Assembly: GCA_013213875.1 (NCBI GenBank)
Contig: JABSSV010000244.1
Location: 1 to 13,549 of the forward strand
DNA: 13,549 nucleotides
Reading direction: 5' to 3'
DNA from: Lysobacterales bacterium
Lineage (GTDB): Bacteria > Pseudomonadota > Gammaproteobacteria > Xanthomonadales > SZUA-36
The notes under the pieces are model-generated. The model was not told where the DNA came from and did not search any database. It saw nothing but the letters and a program-made list of their open reading frames with translations. The position numbers and the translations under genes are program-made. Every line of letters begins with the position of its first letter. Position 1 is the first letter of the stretch. Positions 7,197 to 13,549 of this stretch are shown here, piece after piece.

Positions 7197-7482
7197 GGCG
7201 CGGCGCCTCCTCAATCGCCAGGGGACGATTGATCAACTTGCTAACCAGCACGAAGGGTTGCTCTCTGGCCAGCAAGCTCCGGCCCGTATCAGTGAGCGCG
7301 GCCATGACCTGACCATAGGGTCCACGCAACTGTGTGCTCATGGCGTTGACCCGCAGCTCAAGTGCTTCAAAGCGCTGCAGGGCCTGTATGAATTCGATGA
7401 TCGGTGCTTCGAGCACCTCGGCGCCGGGGTCCGCAAGCGGATACAGGGACAGTTCCATGGTGACAATCAGAGGACTTTGCAT
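7189..7482 (-). CDS. Small YkoF/MTH1187-like thiamine/HMP-binding protein
   Basis: This 97-residue protein has the ferredoxin-like pattern of the YkoF / MTH1187 thiamine-binding families: strand MELSLYPLADP (9-19), helix APIIEFIQALQ (26-36), strand LELRVNAMSTQLRGPY (41-56), helix GQVMAALTDTGRSLLA (57-72) and strand PFVLVSKL (76-83). Members bind thiamine or hydroxymethylpyrimidine and often accompany thiamine transporters; there is no signal peptide, so it should be cytosolic. The ATG at 7482 has AGG 8 nt upstream. A Met at 7458 starts directly in the first strand but lacks a ribosome-binding site, and upstream in-frame starts as far as 7545 would translate through a leader hairpin. It is the first gene of the trio. 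Its last codons carry the AGGAGG that may serve pnuC. The family call is good at pattern level; ligand identity is inferred. Confidence 0.75.
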   Translation of the reverse strand: MQSPLIVTMELSLYPLADPGAEVLEAPIIEFIQALQRFEALELRVNAMSTQLRGPYGQVMAALTDTGRSLLAREQPFVLVSKLINRPLAIEEAPRLG

Positions 7483-7618
7483 GCAATTAACCTGATTCGA
7501 ATAGGCGCCGGCGCGACAGTGGCGAAGGAGGCGCCGGCGGCGCATTCCAGGCCGGATTTTGTGTGCGCGAGTTTAGCATGGCTGTTACCATCGAAACTGG
7601 TCCCGTGGACGTCATGCC
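7483..7618. promoter_or_regulatory. Divergent control region: vitamin trio (-) and patatin gene (+)
   Basis: This 136-bp region should carry the promoters for both directions. On the minus strand TAAACT (near 7572-7577) is a possible -10 element (4 of 6) without a good -35. On the plus strand TTGTGT (7559-7564) is a possible -35, but no matching -10 was found. A strong GC-rich inverted repeat (7506-7539) lies in the leader of the trio. I looked for a TPP riboswitch and do not see the conserved CUGAGA plus downstream GCGAAGGGA arrangement at proper spacing. Confidence 0.4.
7506..7539. repeat. 9-bp perfect GC-rich inverted repeat (leader hairpin)
   Basis: CGCCGGCGC (7506-7514) pairs perfectly with GCGCCGGCG (7531-7539) around a 16-nt loop. 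It also appears as a direct repeat GGCGCCGGCG (7504-7513 and 7530-7539), since the unit is itself partly palindromic. On the minus strand it ends about 24 nt before the ATG of the YkoF-like gene and would be a stable structure in its leader. No T-run follows, so it is not an intrinsic terminator. Confidence 0.6.
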
Positions 7619-9865
7619 ATGCCCCAGCCCTGCTCCCTTCGCGTCCGTCTTTGCCATGGTTTGCTGCTGCTTGGCTTACCTTTCGCAGCGGCACAAGGTG
7701 CCGACAGTTGCCGCCCGCTGCAGGAACTCGAACGCCCCGTCGTGGGCCTTGCCCTGGGCGGTGGCGGCGCTCGCGGCTACGCCCACATCGGTGCGCTGCA
7801 GGCCCTGGAGGAATTGCGCGTGCCTGTGGACCTGGTCGCCGGTACCAGTATGGGATCGATCATTGGTGGCCTGACGGCCACCGGCATGAGCCCCGCAGAA
7901 ATTAAGGGCGTGGTGGAGAAAATCGACTGGGATGATGTCTTTGACGACGAGACCGATCGTAAAGACCAGCCCGCGCGGCGCAAGCGGGTCGATGCCATCG
8001 GCCTCTACGGACCCAAACTGGGCGTAGGCCGGGACAACAAGCTCCTTCCCTCCGGCTTTGTCGGCGGGCAGAAAATTCTCCTGCTGATGGAAAACCTCAC
8101 CTCTCAGCGCGTCCATGTTGATCGCTTTGAGCAGCTTCCCATTCCCTTCAAGGCCGTCACCACGGATATCGTTACCGGTGAGATGGTCCTGATGACCCGG
8201 GGCTCCCTGTCCGATGCCATGCGCGCCAGCATGTCGGTTCCGGGAGCGTTTGATCCCGTGCTTAGCGATGACCGTCTGCTGGTTGATGGTGGTCTGGTAC
8301 GCAACCTGCCCGTTGATGTGGTGCGTGCCATGGGCGCGGACAAGGTCATTGCGGTCGATGTGGGCACACCGCTCCGGGATGCGCCCAACATCACCAATGT
8401 GTTGAACGTGCTGGAGCAGATGACCAGCCTGGCCATTGTGCAAAATACGCGCGAGCAGATTGAGGCGTTGCTGCCCGGCGATGTGCTGCTGCGTCCCGCG
8501 CTCGGCAACGAAGTGAACTCAGCGAGTTTTGACCGTTTTGATGTCGCCATACCGCTTGGCTATGCAGCCACCATGGCGCAGGCGGAGCAACTGGCGCCGC
8601 TGGCGCTGAGTGAGGCTGACTACCGCGCCTATCGCGCTGCGGTCCAGGGCTGTGTCAGCGGACCACCGCGTGTGGATTTCGTGCGCTTGAACAACCGCTC
8701 GCGCTTCGATGATGCGGTGCTCAAGAACTACATCAGCATTCAACCGGGGGAACAGCTGGACATTGCGCAGCTGGAAGACGATTTACGCCGCATCTATGGT
8801 CTCGGATTCCTGCGCGTAGCGCGCTACGAGGTGGTGGAAGATGGTCCGGAAATCGGACTGGAAATCACCGTGGAGCAGGATGATCGCGGCGCCGATTTTA
8901 TTGAGACCGGACTGACCCTTTCCGGCGACAGCCGCGGCACCTCCATCAATTTGCAGGCGGGCTATCTGAAGACCGACCTAGACGGTCGCGGCTCTGAATT
9001 CAGGACCGCCGTGCAGGTGGGTAATGATCTTGGTCTGCTTGCTGACGTTTACAAATACCTGGACGATGGGCAGCGCTGGAGTTTGAACCCGGTAATCTCC
9101 GCCTCACGACGGGATGTGATTGTCTATGACCAAAACGGCCGCTCGCTGGCCACCGCGGAGGTCAGCGACTACGGCATCGGGTTTTTTCTCGGCTGGAATA
9201 TCGGGCGCTACGCCAACATCAGTCTGGGTGCGGAAACCTTCCGCGGCGATACGAAAGTTGTCGTGGGTCCGGAGCGTTTGAAGGAGCCCTTTCGCGGCGG
9301 TGAATGGCAGGCGAGCCTGCTCCTAGACCGACTGGACGATCTCTTCCTGCCCCGCAGCGGTTCCCTGCTGCGGCTGGAATACTCCATTTCCGACGACGCA
9401 CTGGGAGCCGATACGGAGTTTTCGCAGTTTCGGTCCCAGCTATTCACCAGCAAAACCCTGGGACGACACAACGTGCTTGCCTTTGGCCGCTACAACACCA
9501 CCACGGACAAACGGGCGCCGCTCTATGCCCTGTTTACCGGCGGCGGTTTCCTGAACATGTCGGGCTTCGAACCCAACGAGCTGGTGGGTCAGCACTACGG
9601 CATGGTCGGCCTGGGCTACCGCTATCAAGTCCTGGACAGTGGCTACTTACCCGGTTACCTGGGCGGCTCCATTGAATACGGACGCGCAGCGGATCGGCGC
9701 GGCGATCTGTTTGATGACGGCATATTGAACGGCAGCGTGTATTTCGCCTACGACACACCCCTGGGCCCGCTCTATCTGGGCTGGGGCTGGAATGAAGAAC
9801 GCAGCGGTCTGATTTTCCTGCGCCTGGGCGCGCTTCTCGGCAGCACCAACATCGGCCGCCGCTAG
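7619..9865 (+). CDS. PlpD-like patatin phospholipase / type Vd autotransporter
   Basis: This 748-residue protein combines a secreted lipase with its own outer-membrane translocator. After a signal peptide (1-27, hydrophobic core LLLLGLPFAAA) comes a patatin domain (about 40-345): oxyanion loop GGGGARG (47-53), nucleophile elbow GTSMG (Ser77) and the catalytic Asp in VDGG (Asp223), forming the Ser-Asp dyad of patatin lipases. A single POTRA-like domain follows (352-420), then an Omp85/BamA-type beta barrel (about 425-748) with alternating strands such as GSLLRLEYSI and GMVGLGYRYQV. This order and length match PlpD of Pseudomonas and FplA of Fusobacterium. The C-terminal strand is followed by GSTNIGRR rather than ending in Phe. 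The only two cysteines outside the signal peptide are Cys31 and Cys345, flanking the patatin domain. The ATG at 7619 has only a weak GGAC ribosome-binding site 8 nt upstream. The gene runs convergently into pgk with 8 bp between stops. Confidence 0.92.
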   Translation: MPQPCSLRVRLCHGLLLLGLPFAAAQGADSCRPLQELERPVVGLALGGGGARGYAHIGALQALEELRVPVDLVAGTSMGSIIGGLTATGMSPAEIKGVVEKIDWDDVFDDETDRKDQPARRKRVDAIGLYGPKLGVGRDNKLLPSGFVGGQKILLLMENLTSQRVHVDRFEQLPIPFKAVTTDIVTGEMVLMTRGSLSDAMRASMSVPGAFDPVLSDDRLLVDGGLVRNLPVDVVRAMGADKVIAVDVGTPLRDAPNITNVLNVLEQMTSLAIVQNTREQIEALLPGDVLLRPALGNEVNSASFDRFDVAIPLGYAATMAQAEQLAPLALSEADYRAYRAAVQGCVSGPPRVDFVRLNNRSRFDDAVLKNYISIQPGEQLDIAQLEDDLRRIYGLGFLRVARYEVVEDGPEIGLEITVEQDDRGADFIETGLTLSGDSRGTSINLQAGYLKTDLDGRGSEFRTAVQVGNDLGLLADVYKYLDDGQRWSLNPVISASRRDVIVYDQNGRSLATAEVSDYGIGFFLGWNIGRYANISLGAETFRGDTKVVVGPERLKEPFRGGEWQASLLLDRLDDLFLPRSGSLLRLEYSISDDALGADTEFSQFRSQLFTSKTLGRHNVLAFGRYNTTTDKRAPLYALFTGGGFLNMSGFEPNELVGQHYGMVGLGYRYQVLDSGYLPGYLGGSIEYGRAADRRGDLFDDGILNGSVYFAYDTPLGPLYLGWGWNEERSGLIFLRLGALLGSTNIGRR

Positions 9866-9873
9866 GGCTTGAG

Positions 9874-11055
9874 CTAGCCTTTGGCGCGCTCTTCGAGAAT
9901 CGCGACGGCGGGCAGGGTCTTCCCTTCCACATATTCCAGAAAGGCCCCGCCACCGGTGGATATGTAGCTGACCTGATCCGCAATATTAAATAGGCCAATA
10001 GCTGCCAGGGTGTCACCACCGCCGGCAATGCTAAAACAGTTGGAATCGGCAATGGCCTCGGATACGGCCTGGGTGCCGGGCCGGAACGCATCGAACTCAA
10101 AGACGCCCACGGGACCATTCCAGATCACGGTGCCGGCGCCCCAGATGATATCTGCGTAGTCCGCGGCCGCCAGCGGACCAATATCCAGAATCATCTCATC
10201 CGGCTGCACCTCATCGAGGCGACGCACCAGCGCCGGCGCTTCCGCGCTGAAGGATTTTGCCACGCGCACGTCCTTAGGAATGGGAATGTGCCCGCCTTGC
10301 TCATGGGCCAGGCGAATCAGCCGCTGCGCTTCCGGAATCAGATCCGGCTCATAAAGCGACTGACCCACTTCATGACCCGCCGCAGCAATAAAGGTGTTGG
10401 CAATGCCGCCACCGACAATCAGTTGATCGCAGCGCTGCAGCAAGGCCTCGATCACCGTTAGCTTGGAGGAAACCTTGGACCCACCAACAATCGCCAGCAG
10501 CGGTTTTTCCGGCGCTTCCAGAGCCGCCTTCAAGGTCTCAATTTCCCGTACCAGCAGTGGTCCGGCACAGGCCTCGGGCGCATAGCGTGCAACGCCCTCG
10601 GTGGAGGCCTGGGCCCGATGCGCAGTACCGAAGGCGTCCATCACGAACACATCGCACAGGGCCGCCATTTTTTTACTCAGTTCCACATCGTTGGCTTTCT
10701 CGCCGGGATTGAAGCGCACGTTTTCACACAGAACCACAGCGCCCGCTTCCATCTCAACGCCATCCAGCCAATCCCGCTCCAGCCGCACGGGTCGCTGCAG
10801 CAGCTCCGTCAGGCGCTCAGCCACCGGCGCCAGGGAAAACTGCGATTCGAATTGCCCCTCCGTCGGACGCCCGAGATGGGACATGAGCAATACGGAAGCC
10901 CCCGGCTGCTCCAGAACCTGCTGGATAGAAGGCACCGCAGCGCGGATGCGCGCATCAGAGGTGATCGCGCCGTCACGAATCGGCACGTTCAAATCTTCAC
11001 GCATAAGAACCCGCTTGTGCGACAGGTCCAGATCGGTCATATGCAGGCAATACAT
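9874..11055 (-). CDS. pgk: Phosphoglycerate kinase
   Basis: Cytosolic enzyme of 393 residues that transfers phosphate between 1,3-bisphosphoglycerate and ADP in glycolysis (reverse in gluconeogenesis). Family landmarks are all present: RVLMREDLNVPIRDG (15-29) with substrate Arg and Asn, SHLGRPTEG (59-67), NVRFNPGEKAND, DVFVMDAFGTAHRAQAST, the nucleotide-binding VGGSKVSSKL, WNGPVGVFEF and the Gly-rich SIAGGGDTLAA. The length agrees with the usual 387-400. The ATG at 11055 is chosen because GGAG lies 7 nt upstream (plus-strand 11063-11066) and it gives MYCLHMTDLDL, matching the position of the E. coli start; ATG codons at 11076 and 11040 are less likely. It is the third gene of tkt-gap-pgk, 53 bp after gap, with a strong hairpin in that gap. 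No terminator is seen after its stop. Confidence 0.98.
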   Translation of the reverse strand: MYCLHMTDLDLSHKRVLMREDLNVPIRDGAITSDARIRAAVPSIQQVLEQPGASVLLMSHLGRPTEGQFESQFSLAPVAERLTELLQRPVRLERDWLDGVEMEAGAVVLCENVRFNPGEKANDVELSKKMAALCDVFVMDAFGTAHRAQASTEGVARYAPEACAGPLLVREIETLKAALEAPEKPLLAIVGGSKVSSKLTVIEALLQRCDQLIVGGGIANTFIAAAGHEVGQSLYEPDLIPEAQRLIRLAHEQGGHIPIPKDVRVAKSFSAEAPALVRRLDEVQPDEMILDIGPLAAADYADIIWGAGTVIWNGPVGVFEFDAFRPGTQAVSEAIADSNCFSIAGGGDTLAAIGLFNIADQVSYISTGGGAFLEYVEGKTLPAVAILEERAKG

Positions 11056-11077
11056 GGTGCGGCTCCGGTGGTGCATG

Positions 11078-11100
11078 CGCCCCGGCGTGCTGCCGGGGCG
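11078..11100 (-). other. Strong hairpin between gap and pgk
   Basis: CGCCCCGGC (11078-11086) pairs perfectly with GCCGGGGCG (11092-11100) around a five-base loop. It lies 8 nt after the gap stop and ends about 22 nt before the pgk ATG. No T-run follows on the minus strand, so it should not terminate efficiently. A transcript-stabilising or processing role between the two cistrons is inferred. Confidence 0.6.
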
Positions 11101-11108
11101 GCTTTCAA

Positions 11109-12116
11109 TCAGGCCTTAACCAGCGCCAGGGTGGTATCCAGCATGCGGTTGCTGAAGCCCCACTCATTGTCGTACCAGCTCAGGACTTTGACCAGATTTC
11201 CTTCCATCACGCGGGTCAGGCCGGCATCGAAGACGGAAGAATGAGGGTCGTGGTTGAAGTCGATAGAGACCAGGGGCTTGGCGTTGTAGCCGAGCACACC
11301 CTTGAGTTCACCCTCAGCGGCGGCCTTCACCACGCTGTTGACCTCTTCCACCGTGGTGTCACGGCTGGCAACAAAACTCAAATCGACCACCGACACATTA
11401 ATGGTCGGCACGCGCATGGAGAAGCCGTCCAGCTTGCCGTTCAGTTCCGGCAGCACCAGGCCCACGGCCGCAGCAGCACCCGTCTTGGTGGGAATCTGGC
11501 TACCGGTTGCAGAACGCGCCCGGCGCAGATCGCTGTGGAATACGTCGGTCAGCACCTGATCATTGGTGTAGGCATGAATCGTGGTCATCAGGCCTTTCTC
11601 GATGCCGATCGCGTCGTGTAGCACCTTGGCCAGCGGGGCCAGACAGTTGGTGGTGCAGGAGGCGTTGGAGATCACCTCATCGCTGGCACGCAGCGAGCTG
11701 TCGTTGACACCAAAGACCACGGTGTTGTCCACGTTCTGGCCCGGTGCGGACACGATCACCTTTTTCGCGCCGGCAGACAGATGGGCGCCCGCCGTTTCCT
11801 TGCTACGGAAAAAGCCGGTGCATTCGTGCACCACTTCCACACCGAGTTCAGCCCAGGGCAGTTTGGCCGGATCGCGCTCTGCGTAGACCTTGATGCGGTC
11901 GCCGTTGACGATCAGATCGCCATTATCGACGGACACCTCGCCGGGGAACTTGCCATGCGCCGTGTCGTACTGGGTCAGATGTGCGTTGGTTTCCGCATCA
12001 CCCAGGTCGTTAATCGCAACAATCTGGATCTCGTCGGTACGGCCATATTCGTACACAGCACGCATGATGTTGCGGCCGATGCGGCCGTAGCCGTTGATGG
12101 CGACTTTCACTGCCAT
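11109..12116 (-). CDS. gap: Glyceraldehyde-3-phosphate dehydrogenase, type I
   Basis: Cytosolic enzyme of 335 residues that oxidises glyceraldehyde-3-phosphate to 1,3-bisphosphoglycerate with NAD(P). The Rossmann motif INGYGRIGRN (7-16) opens the protein, followed by VAINDLGDAE (33-42), whose Asp37 at the end of the second strand is typical of NAD use. The active site SNASCTTNCLAP (150-161) gives catalytic Cys154, and TTIHAYTNDQ (178-187) gives His181. TGAAAAVGLVLPELNGKLDG, WYDNEWGFSNRM and DFNHDPHSSVFD complete the family pattern. The gene sits where several gammaproteobacteria have erythrose-4-phosphate dehydrogenase (epd), but the HAYTNDQ and LPELNGKL segments fit GAPDH and differ from Epd as I recall it. 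The ATG at 12116 has GAGGAG 7 nt upstream (plus-strand 12124-12129). It follows tkt by 15 bp and precedes pgk by 53 bp, so the three form an operon. Confidence 0.97.
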   Translation of the reverse strand: MAVKVAINGYGRIGRNIMRAVYEYGRTDEIQIVAINDLGDAETNAHLTQYDTAHGKFPGEVSVDNGDLIVNGDRIKVYAERDPAKLPWAELGVEVVHECTGFFRSKETAGAHLSAGAKKVIVSAPGQNVDNTVVFGVNDSSLRASDEVISNASCTTNCLAPLAKVLHDAIGIEKGLMTTIHAYTNDQVLTDVFHSDLRRARSATGSQIPTKTGAAAAVGLVLPELNGKLDGFSMRVPTINVSVVDLSFVASRDTTVEEVNSVVKAAAEGELKGVLGYNAKPLVSIDFNHDPHSSVFDAGLTRVMEGNLVKVLSWYDNEWGFSNRMLDTTLALVKA

Positions 12117-12131
12117 GGTCTTGCTCCTCTG

Positions 12132-13549
12132 TTAGTCAGAATTCAGGGTGTCGCGAACGGCGTCACAGACAGCGTCCACGGTCAGCCCGTAGTGTTTGAA
12201 CAGCACGCCGGCCGGTGCCGATGCGCCAAATTGATCCACGCCGATCACCTTACCGCGATCGCCAACGAAACCACGCCAGTAGGACGTGACACCCGCTTCC
12301 ACAGCCACCCGGGCGGCAATGGCCGGCGGCAGAATATAGTTTCGATATTCCTCATCCTGGGCCAGAAAGCGCCCCGTATTGGGCATGGAAACCACCCGCA
12401 CGGACGTGCCCTCGGACTCCAGCCGCTCAGCCGCCTCCATGGCCAGCTTGACCTCCGAGCCGGTAGCAATAATCACCGCATCCGGCGTGCTGTCCGTGCC
12501 ACGCAGAATGTAGGCACCACGTTGAATCTCGCCCACGGTCGCCGCATCACGGGCCTGCTTGGGCAAGCCCTGACGAGTCAGCACCAGCGCGTGGGGCGCC
12601 GTGCGCTCTTCCAGGGCCACTTTCCAGGCCACCGCCGTTTCCACCGAATCACAGGGACGCCAGACAGACAGGTTGGGTATCAGCCGCAGACTCGCCACGT
12701 GCTCAACCGGTTGATGCGTCGGCCCATCTTCGCCGAGGCCAATGGAATCATGGGTGTAAACGTGAATATTGTGAGCCGGGATTAGTGCCGACATGCGCAC
12801 ACCGTTGCGCGCATAGTCGGAAAACACCAGAAATGTTGCGTTGTAGGGTACGAACCCTCCGTGCAGGCCAAGACCGTTACAGATGGCCGTCATGCCAAAT
12901 TCGCGCACGCCGAAATAGACGTAGTTGCCGTCACGCGTGCCGTCCATGACGTCCACGCTGCCCTTCCAGATCGTGTTGTTGGAGCCGGCCAGGTCTGCGG
13001 AACCACCAATCAACTCGGGCAGCAGAGGGCCGAAGGCATCCAGCGCCAGCTGGGAGGACTTGCGCGTTGCCACATCATCACCGGCCGCCTGCAACTCGGC
13101 AATGACCGCGTCCGTGTGCTCGGCCCAGTCGGCCGGCAAATCGCCATTCATGCGGCGCTCAAATTCAGCCGCTTCTTCCGGGTAGGCGCTGCGGTAGGCG
13201 TCCATGGCCTCACACCAGGCCGAGTCTGCAGCGGCACCAGCCGCCTTTGCGTCCCAGGCCTCCATGTGGTCCTGCGGTATTTGAAAGGGCTCGTGGTCCC
13301 AGCCCAAAGCCGCCCGCGTCAGGGCAATTTCCTCATCACCCAGGGGCGCTCCGTGCGAGGAGGCCGTGCCCTGCTTGTTGGGTGAGCCAAACCCGATGAC
13401 CGTACGACAGCAGATCAACGTGGGGCGCTCGGTTTCCGCCTTGGCTGTTTCGATTGCCTGCTGAATCTCCTGCGGATCATGTCCATCCACGTGGCGGATC
13501 ACCTGCCAGCCATAGGCCTCAAAGCGCGCGGGCGTATCGTCACTGAACC
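12132..13549 (-). CDS. tkt: Transketolase (N-terminal part beyond window edge)
   Basis: Thiamine-diphosphate enzyme of the non-oxidative pentose phosphate pathway that moves two-carbon ketol units between sugar phosphates, in the cytosol. The frame is open from the right window edge to TAA at 12132, 471 complete residues starting FSDDTPARFEAYGWQ; roughly 190 N-terminal residues, including the GDG ThDP-diphosphate motif, are outside. Visible landmarks are IGFGSPNKQGTASSHGAPLG (catalytic His), FGPLLPELIGGSADLAGSN, the catalytic Glu in FGVREFGMTAI, the THDSIGLGEDGPTHQPVEH segment, WRPCDSVETAVAW and the C-terminal ATGSEVKLAM and VSMPNTGRFLAQD. It resembles E. coli TktA along its length. It is the first gene of tkt-gap-pgk in this window, with 15 bp to gap that hold the gap ribosome-binding site. 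As a ThDP enzyme it is a consumer of the vitamin that the neighbouring trio may salvage. Confidence 0.97.
   Translation of the reverse strand, partial: FSDDTPARFEAYGWQVIRHVDGHDPQEIQQAIETAKAETERPTLICCRTVIGFGSPNKQGTASSHGAPLGDEEIALTRAALGWDHEPFQIPQDHMEAWDAKAAGAAADSAWCEAMDAYRSAYPEEAAEFERRMNGDLPADWAEHTDAVIAELQAAGDDVATRKSSQLALDAFGPLLPELIGGSADLAGSNNTIWKGSVDVMDGTRDGNYVYFGVREFGMTAICNGLGLHGGFVPYNATFLVFSDYARNGVRMSALIPAHNIHVYTHDSIGLGEDGPTHQPVEHVASLRLIPNLSVWRPCDSVETAVAWKVALEERTAPHALVLTRQGLPKQARDAATVGEIQRGAYILRGTDSTPDAVIIATGSEVKLAMEAAERLESEGTSVRVVSMPNTGRFLAQDEEYRNYILPPAIAARVAVEAGVTSYWRGFVGDRGKVIGVDQFGASAPAGVLFKHYGLTVDAVCDAVRDTLNSD

Noticed and set aside
7484..7532. TPP riboswitch upstream of the patatin or vitamin genes (plus-strand ACCTGAT followed later by GCGAAGGAG)
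   Set aside because: The two pieces resemble parts of the thi-box, but they are too far apart, no CUGAGA element is present, and the orientation is toward the patatin gene rather than the vitamin trio.
7676..8443. 255-residue open frame antisense to the patatin gene
   Set aside because: The patatin catalytic motifs on the plus strand cover exactly this interval, and the antisense product is His/Gln-rich without domain features.
11109..12116. Erythrose-4-phosphate dehydrogenase (epd) by gene position
   Set aside because: Active-site and inner-strand motifs (HAYTNDQ, TGAAAAVGLVLPEL) match GAPDH and not Epd.
11781..12785. 334-residue plus-strand open frame across the gap-tkt junction
   Set aside because: It runs antisense over conserved gap and tkt codons and over their intergenic ribosome-binding site; its translation has no family-like pattern.

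Overview
The window looks like a chromosomal segment of a GC-rich (about 60%), Gram-negative gammaproteobacterium, possibly marine or environmental. I infer this from the PykA-, Pgk- and TktA-like sequences, which read close to my recollection of the E. coli proteins. A DUF4136 lipoprotein and a patatin/Omp85 outer-membrane protein also require an outer membrane. Genus cannot be read from the sequence. I see no mobile element, tRNA, rRNA or CRISPR array.

Layout. The two ends hold central carbon metabolism, all on the minus strand. At the right, transketolase (5' end cut by the window edge), glyceraldehyde-3-phosphate dehydrogenase and phosphoglycerate kinase form a tight tkt-gap-pgk operon. 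At the left, pyruvate kinase (C-terminal part cut by the window edge) is on the same strand. Between pgk and pyk lie about 8.8 kb of unrelated genes: a plus-strand PlpD-like patatin/type Vd autotransporter convergent with pgk; a translationally coupled minus-strand trio (YkoF/MTH1187-like small binding protein, PnuC-family vitamin transporter, APH-fold small-molecule kinase); a large secreted protein with three degenerate repeats and its own good promoter; a DUF4136 lipoprotein; and a plus-strand periplasmic sulfatase divergent from pyk. A perfect bidirectional terminator separates the sulfatase from the lipoprotein gene.

How the genes work together. Tkt, Gap, Pgk and Pyk link the pentose phosphate pathway to lower glycolysis. 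The trio reads as a vitamin salvage module: bind, import, then trap by phosphorylation. The YkoF-like protein and ThiK-like kinase point to thiamine, but the transporter carries the WxxW motif I associate with nicotinamide riboside transport, and no TPP riboswitch is visible. That conflict is the most interesting functional question here. The patatin, repeat protein, lipoprotein and sulfatase are all envelope or periplasmic proteins and give the central block a cell-surface character.
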